A stretch of 64,000 bases of DNA from JBCCXL01 sp039191605 (GTDB taxonomy: Bacteria; Acidobacteriota; Thermoanaerobaculia; Multivoradales; JAHZIX01): NCBI GenBank assembly GCA_039191605.1, contig JBCCXL010000012.1:140340-204339 (forward strand), in the 5' to 3' direction. Under the pieces are notes generated by a model. That model was not told the DNA's origin. It ran no database searches and saw only the letters and a program-made list of their open reading frames with translations. Shown piece by piece: positions 48,944-57,647 of the stretch. The translations under genes and the position numbers were made by a program. Every line of letters starts with the position of its first letter. Position 1 is the first letter of the stretch.

Positions 48944-49060
48944 ACCTAGGAGGTAGGGTTGCGTGGGTTGGCGTCCATGGTGGAGGCGGACGACCGATGC
49001 GCGCCATTGTCGCGGCGATCCGTCGCCTTGCGGAAATACCAGCCGCCACGGGAGACCGCC

Positions 49061-49771
49061 ATGCCGCGCCTTGCCCTCTTGCTTGCCTTCTGTGTGGCGG
49101 CCTGCGCGGCGCCTCCGCAACTCACAACGCCAGCAGCGGGCGATGCGGCCTCGCGTGCTGCGGCGCGCGCGGCATCGGATTTCATCGCCGTGGTCCGTCG
49201 CGTCGAGCCTGTGGCGGAGCAGGAGTGCCGAGACAGGACCGATGCGGTGAATTGCGATTTTCTGATCCTTGTCGACGATCGGCGCGACCAGCCGCCCAAC
49301 GCGTTTCAAACGGTGGATCGACGGGGCCGTCCGGCGATCATCTTTACGGCGACGCTCATCGCCGATGCGCGCAATCAAGATGAGCTGGCCTTCATCCTGG
49401 GTCATGAAGCGGCGCATCACATTGCAGGACATCTGGAGCGCGTTGAGGCCAGTGCCGAACTCGGCGCCTTGGTGCTCGGGCAACTTGCACAAGCGGCAGG
49501 GCAAAGCCGGCGCGAAGTCAGTGAGGCGGTGCGCCTGGGCGCGGAAGTTGGTGCGCGGCGGTTTGCCAAGGAATTCGAGCTTGAGGCCGATCGGCTCGGG
49601 ACGGTGATTGCCGCGCGCGCCGGATTTGATCCCGTCCGCGGCGCGCAATTCTTCGCGCGGATTCCCGATCCGGGGGATGAGTTCCTGGGAACGCATCCGC
49701 CCAATGCCGCACGTCAGCAGGCCGTTCTGGAGACCGCGCAATCTCTGCGCCAGGCCGGAGCGGGGGGCTAG
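49061..49771 (+). CDS. M48 family metallopeptidase, probable lipoprotein
   Basis: 236 residues. A signal peptide ends in a lipobox-like LLAFCVAAC, so the protein is probably lipid-anchored. The zinc site is ILGHEAAHHIAGH (HExxH), and FELEADRLG gives the third ligand region. The domain resembles LoiP/BepA-type M48 proteases that degrade misfolded envelope proteins. ATG 49061 follows GGGAGA. The upstream in-frame extension has no signal sequence and was rejected. Confidence 0.92.
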   Translation: MPRLALLLAFCVAACAAPPQLTTPAAGDAASRAAARAASDFIAVVRRVEPVAEQECRDRTDAVNCDFLILVDDRRDQPPNAFQTVDRRGRPAIIFTATLIADARNQDELAFILGHEAAHHIAGHLERVEASAELGALVLGQLAQAAGQSRREVSEAVRLGAEVGARRFAKEFELEADRLGTVIAARAGFDPVRGAQFFARIPDPGDEFLGTHPPNAARQQAVLETAQSLRQAGAGG

Positions 49772-49858
49772 CCCCCTTCGCGGGATTGACTTCGATCAAG
49801 GCCGTCGGGGCGGAGAGATGCCACAAAGAGGTGACGCAACGAGCCCGGACAGAGCCCC

Positions 49859-50242
49859 ATGGCAGCCGATCCTCAGAGCAATACACACCGTCGCACGTGT
49901 GCCGAAACGGCCGACGCAGCCACGCCCCCCGTGCGGACGCTTGGGGACGAGCGGGCGCATTACTGGCTCGCGCTTGAGATGTCGCAGACCGTAGGCCTTG
50001 ATCTGCAAGCGGAAATGGATGCGGGGCGGCTTTCGGAAGCACAGTGGGCGCAGGCCGTGCAGCGCTGCCGTGGCTGCGACTGGGCTGGAGGCTGTCCGGC
50101 CTGGATGGCGCAGCAGCGTCTTGCGGCCGAGATGGAAGCGGCGGATCAGCCTGCGCCGTCTCCTCCGGAAGCGTGCGCCAATGCGGAGCTCTTCGGAGCG
50201 CTTCAGGAGGGACCCCCCATCGACGGCGACGACCCGGCATGA
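49859..50242 (+). CDS. DUF6455 family protein, copy 1
   Basis: 127 residues. The middle has EAQWAQAVQRCRGCDWAGGCPAWM, whose CxxCxxxxxC pattern is typical of DUF6455 proteins of Rhodobacterales. It probably binds a metal or Fe-S cluster; the function is unknown. A neighbouring gene encodes a second member, starting within its stop codon (ATGA). Confidence 0.8.
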   Translation: MAADPQSNTHRRTCAETADAATPPVRTLGDERAHYWLALEMSQTVGLDLQAEMDAGRLSEAQWAQAVQRCRGCDWAGGCPAWMAQQRLAAEMEAADQPAPSPPEACANAELFGALQEGPPIDGDDPA

Positions 50243-50514
50243 ACCTGCCGGAGGATATCGCCGGCGGGACAGACATTGCGTTCTGGCTCACCCGCAGCGT
50301 CGGTCGGACCCTGGGGCTGAGCTTCACACGCGCGATGGAAGACGGGCGGCTCGATCCGTCCGAGTTTGCGGACCTGATCACCACCTGTCGGAACTGTCCG
50401 CACGCAGGCGCTTGTCAGCAGTGGCTGGGTCAGGCCGGAGGGCCGCGCGGGGCGTCCCGCGCACCGGCGTTTTGCCCGAATGGCGATGCGCTACATGCCC
50501 TCAAGCCGCACTGA
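50239..50514 (+). CDS. DUF6455 family protein, copy 2
   Basis: 91 residues. FADLITTCRNCPHAGACQQWL repeats the cysteine pattern of the gene before it, so the pair arose by duplication. It starts at ATG 50239, overlapping copy 1 by four bases. Its 3' end overlaps the 3' end of rimO on the other strand by 24 bp. Confidence 0.8.
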   Translation: MNLPEDIAGGTDIAFWLTRSVGRTLGLSFTRAMEDGRLDPSEFADLITTCRNCPHAGACQQWLGQAGGPRGASRAPAFCPNGDALHALKPH

Positions 50515-51882
50515 GTGTGGGCCGCGCGTCCCCCAGAGATCATAGTCAGAAGCTTCATCGACCTGGACCGTCACCAGATCCCCGGGACTCAGGTCCGCGA
50601 AGTCTTCGTCAATGTAGAGATGTCCGTCGATCTCTGGGGCATCGGCCGTTGTCCGGCAGGTCGCGGCATCGTTCTCGACGAGGTCAACCAGGACTTCCAT
50701 GCGCTGCCCGACCTTGGCGCTGAGCTTGGCCTCAGAAATCGCCTGCGCCTTCTCCATGAACCGGGCGTAGCGCTCGTCCTTGATCTCTTCAGGCACATGG
50801 TTGGGCAACGCGTTGGAGCGCGCGCCATCGACGTTTTCGTATTTGAAGCAGCCGACGCGGTCGAGCTGTGCGTCCTCCAGCCAGTCGAGAAGTGTCTGGA
50901 ATTCCGCCTCCGTTTCACCGGGATAGCCGACGATGAAGGTCGAGCGGAGTGTGATGTCCGGGCAGACATCGCGCCATGCCTCTATTTCGTCCAAAGTGCG
51001 CGCGCTCGCCGCCGGACGAGCCATGCGGCGCAGCGTGTCGGGGTGGGCGTGCTGAAACGGAATATCGAGATAGGGCAGGATCAGCCGCTCGGACATGAGC
51101 GGTATCAGCTCACGCACGTGCGGGTAGGGGTAGACGTAATGCAAGCGCACCCAGGCGCCGAGGCGCCCCAGGTCGCGGGCGAGTGCCGTGATGGCGGCTT
51201 CTCCCTTGGGCTTGTCGGCCTTGCGGTCGATCCCATACGCGGACGTGTCCTGGCTGATGACCAGAAGCTCGCGCACACCCGCCCCGACCAGTCGCTCCGC
51301 CTCACGCAGAATGGCGCCGTGCGGGCGCGACACCAACCGGCCGCGCATGTCCGGGATAATGCAAAACTTGCACTTATGATTGCAACCTTCTGAAATCTTG
51401 AGATAAGAATAGTGTCTTGGCGTCAGGCTGACACTGCGTGCCGGGAGCAGATCGACGAACGGATCCGGCGCAGGCGGCACCGCGGCATGGACAGCGTCGA
51501 GCACTTGCTCGTACTGGTGCGGGCCGGTCACTGCGAGGACGCGAGGATGCGCGCCGGTGATATAGTCGGGCTCTGCACCAAGGCACCCGGTGACGATGAC
51601 CCGGCCATTTTCCGTGAGGGCTTCGCCGATGGCGCCGAGGCTTTCCGCCTTTGCCGAATCGAGGAAGCCGCACGTGTTCACGATCACCGCGTCAGCCCCT
51701 GCGTAGTCGGGGGAAATCCCGTAGCCCTCGGCGCGCAGCCGCGTCAGGATGCGCTCGCTGTCCACGAGCGCTTTGGGGCAACCGAGCGACACCATGCCGA
51801 TGGACGGCTGTCCCGCGCGGCGTGTCTCGACAATGTTGGCCCGTGCAAGGTCCGGGCGCAAGTCTGGCGGGTTGGCGACCAT
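50491..51882 (-). CDS. rimO: Ribosomal protein S12 methylthiotransferase RimO
   Basis: 463 residues, a radical-SAM enzyme that puts a methylthio group on the aspartate of ribosomal protein S12. The N-terminal UPF0004 domain has cluster cysteines Cys35, Cys71 and Cys100. The radical-SAM cluster is GCNHKCKFC (Cys167, Cys171, Cys174). A C-terminal TRAM domain follows from about 395. SLGCPKALVDSERI distinguishes RimO from MiaB. It starts at ATG 51882. Confidence 0.96.
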   Translation of the reverse strand: MVANPPDLRPDLARANIVETRRAGQPSIGMVSLGCPKALVDSERILTRLRAEGYGISPDYAGADAVIVNTCGFLDSAKAESLGAIGEALTENGRVIVTGCLGAEPDYITGAHPRVLAVTGPHQYEQVLDAVHAAVPPAPDPFVDLLPARSVSLTPRHYSYLKISEGCNHKCKFCIIPDMRGRLVSRPHGAILREAERLVGAGVRELLVISQDTSAYGIDRKADKPKGEAAITALARDLGRLGAWVRLHYVYPYPHVRELIPLMSERLILPYLDIPFQHAHPDTLRRMARPAASARTLDEIEAWRDVCPDITLRSTFIVGYPGETEAEFQTLLDWLEDAQLDRVGCFKYENVDGARSNALPNHVPEEIKDERYARFMEKAQAISEAKLSAKVGQRMEVLVDLVENDAATCRTTADAPEIDGHLYIDEDFADLSPGDLVTVQVDEASDYDLWGTRGPHSVRLEGM

Positions 51883-51968
51883 GCAGAGGCCCCCTTGTGG
51901 CTGGCGCTGGCTCGCGCTGCGAGCGCTTTAGGCGGCCCGTGGCGGGGGCCAATGGCTGGAAGGTGGCG

Positions 51969-52553
51969 TCAGCGGCGCCGGTCGCGACGCGCGGACATCG
52001 GCTGGAACGCGACGCCCACATGCGCCTCGCAGTAGGGCTTGCCCGGCTGCACAGGCAGGCCACAAAACCAGAAATCCTCCGTTGCGGGATCCCCGATGGG
52101 CCACTTGCACGTGCGCTCGGTGAGTTCCATCAGCGTGAGCTTCAGCGCGGTTTTTTCGACTTCGCGGACAGAGGCCAACGCCTCGGGGCTGATCTCATTG
52201 GCAGAGGGTTGCGGGGGCAGCGGCTGACCGGCCGGGATAATCTGCCGCCGCGCCGGGGACGGTGCGGCCGATTGCGTGGCTGGCTCCGGTGTGGCCTCGG
52301 CTGGTTTTGGCGCATCGGGGACGGGCGTTGGCCGTGTCGGCTTGGGCGCCTCTGCGACGGTCTCAGCCTTTGCCGCGGGCGCCGATGCGTCCTGACCGCC
52401 GCCGCCGTTTCGGTTGGACAGGCCCAGCCGATGGACCTTGCCGATGACGGCGTTGCGGGTGACGCCGCCCAGTTCTTTGGCAATCTGGCTTGCGCTCTGG
52501 CCTTCGCCCCACATCTTCTTGAGTTGTTCGACGCGTTCGTCTGTCCAGGACAT
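51969..52553 (-). CDS. gcrA: GcrA cell cycle regulator
   Basis: 194 residues. The N-terminal DNA-binding domain MSWTDERVEQLKKMWGEGQSASQIAKELGGVTRNAVIGK is the GcrA signature; GcrA works with sigma-70 at CcrM-methylated promoters in alphaproteobacteria. A Pro/Ala-rich linker leads to a C-terminal part with CKWPIGDP and FCGLPVQPGKPYCEAH, the sigma-contacting region. ATG 52553 is used; the longer frame adds no homologous residues. This gene is strong evidence for the alphaproteobacterial origin of this half. Confidence 0.97.
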   Translation of the reverse strand: MSWTDERVEQLKKMWGEGQSASQIAKELGGVTRNAVIGKVHRLGLSNRNGGGGQDASAPAAKAETVAEAPKPTRPTPVPDAPKPAEATPEPATQSAAPSPARRQIIPAGQPLPPQPSANEISPEALASVREVEKTALKLTLMELTERTCKWPIGDPATEDFWFCGLPVQPGKPYCEAHVGVAFQPMSARRDRRR

Positions 52554-52776
52554 CCTTGGGTCTCTCTTCGGAGCGCCGCCGCAGGCCGACGCGGACAGGT
52601 GTCCGGCGGAGGGCGGCGGGCGATACAACAAAACAGCGCGGGCTTGGACCCGCGCTCTGGCGCCTTATACTAGGGTTGCTGGACGGCGGAGACAACCGTT
52701 GGGCAAGACTCAGCGGGACGTGGGTACGGCCAAATCGGCGGTGCGTTGCACACAAACCGCGCCAGGAGGAGCATTC

Positions 52777-53622
52777 ATGCACGACGCAAGCGGCACGGTC
52801 ACCCGGACCGAAGGGGAGGACACCGCACGGCCTCAGATGGGGCAGAGACGGTTTGGCCATGTCAATTGGCTCGGGACAGCGACCCTGGCGCAGCGGGAGT
52901 GCCAGCGGTTTTTGAGCGTCTGGCGCCAAACCCTGCTGGCGCCGGCGATCACCGCTGGCTTGTTTCTGGTGGTCTTCAGCCTGGCGATTGGCCCCTCACG
53001 GGCGGATGTCATGGGCGTGCCCTTTCTGCACTTTCTCGCGCCCGGGCTGATGATGATGACAGTGATCCAGCAGAGCTTTGCCAACACCTCGTCTTCCCTC
53101 GTGGTGGCCAAGATACAGGGCAACATCGTCGACACGTTGATGCCGCCGCTGAACGCCGGCGAACTTGTCACCGGCTATATCACGGGCGGAGTTGCGCGCG
53201 GCGTCTTCGTCGGCGTACCGCTGTGCGTGGCGATGGTCCTCTTTCTCGGGATCGGTCTTGCGCACCCGGGTTGGGTTCTGGTGTTCCTGATTCTGGGAGG
53301 CGCCTTCATGGGCGGGTTGGGCCTGCTGACTGGTATTTTTGCGACCAAGTTCGACCAGACGGCGACGATCACCAACTTTATCATCACGCCGCTCTCATTT
53401 CTGTCGGGCACGTTCTACTCCGTCGAAGCGGTGCCGGGATGGATGGACGTGCTGCTCCATTGGAACCCGGTGTTCTATCTGATCGACGGCGTGCGGTACG
53501 GGGTGATCGGCGCGTCCGACAGCTCTCCGTGGCTGGGTCTCTTTGTCTGTACGTTGGCCTCTGCGGTTGTGCTGGGCCTTGGCTGGTACTGGCTGCGCAT
53601 CGGGTACCGGATGAAGCCCTAA
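52777..53622 (+). CDS. ABC-2 type transporter permease
   Basis: 281 residues with six membrane helices. WRQTLLAPAITAGLFLVVFSLAIG begins the ABC-2 domain, and PLSFLSGTFYSVEAVPGWMDVLLHWNPVFYLIDGVRYG ends it, as in NodJ/YadH-like exporters of polysaccharide or drugs. AGGAGGA at 52764-52770 fixes ATG 52777. No ATP-binding partner is adjacent within the window. Confidence 0.92.
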   Translation: MHDASGTVTRTEGEDTARPQMGQRRFGHVNWLGTATLAQRECQRFLSVWRQTLLAPAITAGLFLVVFSLAIGPSRADVMGVPFLHFLAPGLMMMTVIQQSFANTSSSLVVAKIQGNIVDTLMPPLNAGELVTGYITGGVARGVFVGVPLCVAMVLFLGIGLAHPGWVLVFLILGGAFMGGLGLLTGIFATKFDQTATITNFIITPLSFLSGTFYSVEAVPGWMDVLLHWNPVFYLIDGVRYGVIGASDSSPWLGLFVCTLASAVVLGLGWYWLRIGYRMKP

Positions 53623-53733
53623 CGCGCACAGGCTGCGGCCCCGGACTCTGGCAGGCTTTACCTTTCCTGGCTTTCTGGCGTAGGAAGCCCCATGGCAAGG
53701 TTCACGCTCCGACGTCGCGCCTAAGCGCTTTCT

Positions 53734-53752
53734 CCCTCGGCATGGCCGAGGG
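53734..53752 (+). terminator. Terminator after the ABC permease
   Basis: CCCTCGGC, loop ATG, GCCGAGGG form a perfect 8-bp stem, followed by CCTTGCCTTTTG. It separates the permease from argD. Confidence 0.75.
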
Positions 53753-53815
53753 CCTTGCCTTTTGCACCCCTCCTACTTGCGCAGATCCTGTGCCCATTTG
53801 ATCGAGGACACTCCC

Positions 53816-55003
53816 ATGACACCCTCTCTCTTGCCGACCTACAACCGTGCGTCCCTTGCCTTTGAGCGGGGCGAAGGGTCCTGGCTGGTGGAGCGTGACG
53901 GACGCCGATTCCTCGATCTGGCCGCGGGAATAGCAGTGACATCGCTGGGGCACGCGCATCCGGCGTTGGTCGACGTTGTCACAGCTCAGGCGGCGCGGCT
54001 GTGGCATGTCTCGAACCTCTACACCGTACCCGAGCAGGAGGCGCTCGGTGCCAAGCTGGTCGAGCAGACCTTTGCCGACACGGTCTTTTTCACGAATTCC
54101 GGGACCGAGGCGATGGAGCTCGCCGTGAAGATGGCCCGCAAGTACCGCACGGCCCGGGGCGAACCCGACCGCATGAAGATCGCCGCTTTCGAAGGCAGTT
54201 TTCACGGCCGCTCCTCAGCGGCGATTGCTGCGGCGGGCTCTGCTAAAATGACGGAAGGATTCGGACCGCTCCTGCCCGGTTTCGTTCATCTGCCCTTCGA
54301 CGATCAAGAGGCGCTGACCGCGGCGCTGGCGGACCCAGAGCTTGGGGCAGTGATCATCGAGCCGGTGCAGGGAGAGGGCGGCATCCGCCCTGTGCCGGAC
54401 CTCGTTTTGCGGGCGCTGCGTGCGGCGTGCGACGCTGCGGGCGTGCTGCTGATCCTCGACGAGGTGCAATGCGGCATGGGGCGCACGGGCAAGCTCTTTG
54501 CACATGAATGGGCTGGCGTGACACCGGATATCATGATGGTCGCGAAGGGCATCGGTGGCGGCTTTCCTCTGGGCGCTGTTCTTGCGACGGAGGAGGCGGC
54601 ATGCGGCATGACGGCAGGCACCCATGGCTCGACCTATGGGGGCAACCCGCTGGGCTGTGCCATTGGTCAGAAAGTGCTGGAGATCGTGTCGGAGCCTGCG
54701 TTTCTGGAGGACGTGCGGCGAAAGGCCGGTTTGCTGCGTCAGGGCCTTGAGGGGCTCGTAGGCGGGCACCCGGACGTTTTCGAAGATGTGCGCGGCGCGG
54801 GGCTTATGCTGGGGCTGAAGTGCAAGGTGCCTGCGGCGTCCGTCGTTCAGTCCGGCTACGCCGAAGAGGTTCTGACGGTGCCCGCGGCGGACAATGTGGT
54901 CCGGATCCTGCCTGCGCTGACGATTGGGGATGCGGAGATCGCAGAAGCCCTCGCGCGTTTGGATCGGGTCGCGCGGGCGTCTACGCCGACCGTTGCTGCC
55001 TGA
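53816..55003 (+). CDS. argD: Acetylornithine aminotransferase
   Basis: 395 residues, a class III PLP aminotransferase of arginine (and often lysine) synthesis. FTNSGTEAMELAVKMAR binds the cofactor phosphate, LDEVQCGMGRTG contains Asp215 contacting the pyridine, and MMVAKGIGGG gives the PLP lysine, Lys244. ATG 53816 is chosen to match the family N-terminus (the frame opens earlier). In many Rhodobacterales argF follows argD; here ybjN on the other strand does. Confidence 0.94.
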   Translation: MTPSLLPTYNRASLAFERGEGSWLVERDGRRFLDLAAGIAVTSLGHAHPALVDVVTAQAARLWHVSNLYTVPEQEALGAKLVEQTFADTVFFTNSGTEAMELAVKMARKYRTARGEPDRMKIAAFEGSFHGRSSAAIAAAGSAKMTEGFGPLLPGFVHLPFDDQEALTAALADPELGAVIIEPVQGEGGIRPVPDLVLRALRAACDAAGVLLILDEVQCGMGRTGKLFAHEWAGVTPDIMMVAKGIGGGFPLGAVLATEEAACGMTAGTHGSTYGGNPLGCAIGQKVLEIVSEPAFLEDVRRKAGLLRQGLEGLVGGHPDVFEDVRGAGLMLGLKCKVPAASVVQSGYAEEVLTVPAADNVVRILPALTIGDAEIAEALARLDRVARASTPTVAA

Positions 55004-55008
55004 GACCT

Positions 55009-55036
55009 GCAGCGCCGCGACGATGCGCGGCGCTGC
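55009..55036. terminator. Bidirectional terminator between argD and ybjN
   Basis: GCAGCGCCGCG and CGCGGCGCTGC are perfect 11-bp arms around a 6-base loop. They lie in the 48-bp gap between the convergent stops. Confidence 0.8.
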
Positions 55037-55051
55037 CCATATGGTGTTCGG

Positions 55052-55552
55052 TCAGGCCGTTCCATAGGCTTCGGCGATCGCGATCTGCAAGGCATCCTCG
55101 GCGCTGCGCTCCCCCCAGACGACGAGCTGAAACGCAGGATAGTAGCGCTCCGCCGCGCCCACGGCCGCGCCAATGAGCCGATCAATCTGATCAGGTCCGG
55201 GCATCGTGCCACCGGCCAGCACGAGCCCATAGCGGTAAGTCATCAGCCGCTGGTCCGCCCAATAGGTGAAGGCACCGGCCCAGCAATTGTCGTTGGTCGC
55301 ATTGAGCGCCTCGTAGAGCGCCGGCAGACGATCTTTGGGCGGATCCATCTCGAACGTGCAGATCAGCCGCAGCGTTTCGTCGAAGGACGACCACGCCAAC
55401 GTGATGGAATACGTGCGCCATTGGCCTTCGACGCACATGGCGATCTGATCTTCGCCGATGCGGTCGAACTCCCATGCGTGATGCTCGGCAAGCTCCTCGA
55501 CGATATCGATGGGATGGAGATCTTCCGTGTGAAACTCTTCGGAAAGTGACAT
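55052..55552 (-). CDS. YbjN domain-containing protein
   Basis: 166 residues. EEFHTEDLHPIDIVEELAEHHAWEFDR begins the YbjN fold, related to type III secretion chaperones. YSITLAWSSFDETLRLICTF and a C-terminal helix complete it. YbjN proteins affect motility and stress responses in other bacteria; the mechanism is unknown. A YbjN gene is commonly near proC in Rhodobacterales, and here proC lies 5.5 kb away. Confidence 0.9.
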   Translation of the reverse strand: MSLSEEFHTEDLHPIDIVEELAEHHAWEFDRIGEDQIAMCVEGQWRTYSITLAWSSFDETLRLICTFEMDPPKDRLPALYEALNATNDNCWAGAFTYWADQRLMTYRYGLVLAGGTMPGPDQIDRLIGAAVGAAERYYPAFQLVVWGERSAEDALQIAIAEAYGTA

Positions 55553-56324
55553 GCCCGGCCTCTTCTGGGTTGGCCCCGGGCGCGGGAGTGCAGCGCTGTT
55601 GGCCGCTTGCGTCCCCTCGCACCAAGGACTTGGTGCCTGCTCAAGGTGCGGCGTGTAGTCCCCCCCACCTTACAAGATATGGTGGGCTCACCTGGCGCGG
55701 CTGTAAAGACTTATTTTTGTGATGCGACGCGCACGCACCACAACACTTGGGTAGACACCGCTATCGAAGGGCCTTCGGAGCTCACTGTCTACAACCATTC
55801 CCTCACATCGTGCTCCGTGCAAAGCGCGATCGAGCGATCGCGGCCCGCGGATGGGAGACAAGGCTTCTCGGACGCGGGCCAAAACACCTACCTGCGCGAC
55901 TCTGGAGTGGCATCTGCTTTTGTTGGGCGCGCGGAGATCCCGTCCATGGTGGCGCTATGCGCGTGCCGCGCCAAGCCGCTGTGCAGCGGGCTCTTGGAAC
56001 GCCGTCCGTCAGGATCTCCGCATCCTCTGCGCGGAGGGACCCTAACGCGGAACGACCACTCAACGCACTGAGCAGGAAGCGACGCGGGCGAGCGCTGCGG
56101 GGAGGCCGTTCGAGATGACCAATGCGGTGCCCGTAAGCGATCTGCAAGCACGTGTCGGTTGCACGGGCTTTTGCGGCTTCCAGCCAGGTTAGAGCAGCTC
56201 AGGTGTGCACTGGCCCGTACTGCGAAGCTCATGCGGCAAGCGGACGGGTTTCCCGAGGCTCGAGGCACGCACGCCGAGGCGAGAGGGCTGCCGCGTTCCT
56301 ACGCAGGAACACGGGCGCGCCAGG
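55553..56324. other. Long gap between ybjN and ubiK
   Basis: 772 bp without a confident gene. Frames here have weak codon use. A 25-codon frame at 56115-56192 (MTNAVPVSDL..., two cysteines) follows GGAGG at good spacing and could be a small peptide. A 64-codon frame at 55851-56045 is less likely. No tRNA or hairpin terminator was recognised. Confidence 0.5.
56115..56192 (+). CDS. Possible 25-residue small protein
   Basis: ATG 56115 lies 8 bp after GGGGAGG. The peptide reads MTNAVPVSDLQARVG then CTGFCGFQPG, ending in TAG. The paired cysteines (CTGFC) are the only notable feature. It may be chance. No neighbour suggests a role. Confidence 0.25.
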   Translation: MTNAVPVSDLQARVGCTGFCGFQPG

Positions 56325-56576
56325 TCATCCCGCAGGTCGGTTTGCCTCGAGCGCCTCGATACGCGCCTTCAGAGCCTCGTTCTCTTCGCGCGCCTTTTGC
56401 GCCATCGCGCGAGCGGCGTCGAACTCTTCTCGTGTCACGAAGTCGCGATCCGCCAACCACCGGTCGAGCAGGGACTTCATCGCGTTTTCAGCCTCTTCGC
56501 GGGCACCCTGTGCGACCCCCATGGCATTGGTCATCAGCTGCGAGACATCATCCAGGATCTTGTTGCGGCTTTGCAT
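56325..56576 (-). CDS. ubiK: Ubiquinone biosynthesis accessory factor UbiK
   Basis: 83 residues. MQSRNKILDDVSQLMTNAMG at the start and a C-terminal coiled coil (EENEALKARIEALEAN) give the BMFP/DUF526 pattern. UbiK helps the UbiJ-containing complex make ubiquinone. It is divergent from lgt, with about 200 bp between starts. Confidence 0.9.
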   Translation of the reverse strand: MQSRNKILDDVSQLMTNAMGVAQGAREEAENAMKSLLDRWLADRDFVTREEFDAARAMAQKAREENEALKARIEALEANRPAG

Positions 56577-56774
56577 GGCGCACTCCGTCGTTACACAGGA
56601 TGTATATGGGGTGTCCGCGCGGGCGGCTCAAGCTTGACTTCGGCCCGCCCGCCCAAAGACAAGGGGCGCGCAGCGCAAGGGGCGTGGTGCGCCGGGCAGA
56701 GCGCCGCAGATGGCTCGGCACGCAGACGAGGGGAGGTCGGAGGTGAAGGAAGACGTAACCATGACAGCGATCCC

Positions 56775-57647
56775 ATGACGGCCACTCTCCCATTTCCCAA
56801 CATCGGGCCGGACCTCTTTTCGGTGACGCTCTTTGGCATGACGCTGGCGCTGCGCTGGTATGCCCTGGCCTATATCGTAGGGATCTTGCTCGGCTGGCGC
56901 CTCATTGTGGCGCTTGTCAAGCGGCCCCAGCTTTGGCCAGCACGAGGCGCGCCCTTACAGCCCGCGCAAGTTGAGGAATTGCTGACCTGGGTGATTCTCG
57001 GCGTGATCCTGGGCGGGCGTCTGGGGTTTGTCCTATTCTATCAGCCGGCGTATTTCATGGAAAATCCCACCGAGATTCCAATGGTCTGGCAGGGTGGCAT
57101 GGCGTTTCACGGTGGGTTTCTGGGTGTGGTGCTGGCGGTCTGGGTCTTTTGTGCCCGGCATGGGATCGAAAAGTTTGGCGCTGCCGATTGCCTCGCCATC
57201 GCGACGCCTGCGGGCCTCTTTCTTGGCCGATGCGCCAACTTCATCAACGCCGAGCTCTGGGGGCGGCATTGGGATGGACCATGGTCCTTCGTGTTCCCCA
57301 CGGATCCGCTGCAGGTGCCGCGCCATCCCTCGCAGCTCTACGAAGCGGTTCTGGAGGGGCTGCTCCTCGGGCTCGTTTTGCTGTGGCTGGCGCTGCGGCG
57401 CGGTGCGTTGAAAGTCCCCGGCCTGATAGCGGGGCTCTTTTTCGCAGGCTACGGGGCGGGCCGGTTCATCGTGGAGTTCTTTCGCCAGGCCGATCCGCAG
57501 TTCATCTCGCAAGAGAATCCCTGGGGGCATGTGATCGGTATCGGTCCGGTCGGGATCACAATGGGGCAGCTTTTGAGCCTGCCCATGCTTCTTTTGGGGC
57601 TTGGGCTGATCGTCTTTGCCCGCCGCCGGGCGAGGGGCGCTCCTTGA
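56775..57647 (+). CDS. lgt: Prolipoprotein diacylglyceryl transferase
   Basis: 290 residues with seven membrane helices. It adds diacylglycerol to the lipobox cysteine of prolipoproteins. MAFHGGFLGVV, GRCANFINAELWGR (signature) and HPSQLYEA are all present. ATG 56775 matches the family start (MTATLPFPNIGPDLF). It overlaps the following methyltransferase by four bases (TTGA). Confidence 0.96.
   Translation: MTATLPFPNIGPDLFSVTLFGMTLALRWYALAYIVGILLGWRLIVALVKRPQLWPARGAPLQPAQVEELLTWVILGVILGGRLGFVLFYQPAYFMENPTEIPMVWQGGMAFHGGFLGVVLAVWVFCARHGIEKFGAADCLAIATPAGLFLGRCANFINAELWGRHWDGPWSFVFPTDPLQVPRHPSQLYEAVLEGLLLGLVLLWLALRRGALKVPGLIAGLFFAGYGAGRFIVEFFRQADPQFISQENPWGHVIGIGPVGITMGQLLSLPMLLLGLGLIVFARRRARGAP

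Noticed and set aside
55607..56071. Plus-strand frame of 154 codons in the ybjN-ubiK gap
   Set aside because: It has no ribosome site, no recognisable domain and poor codon use for this genome.
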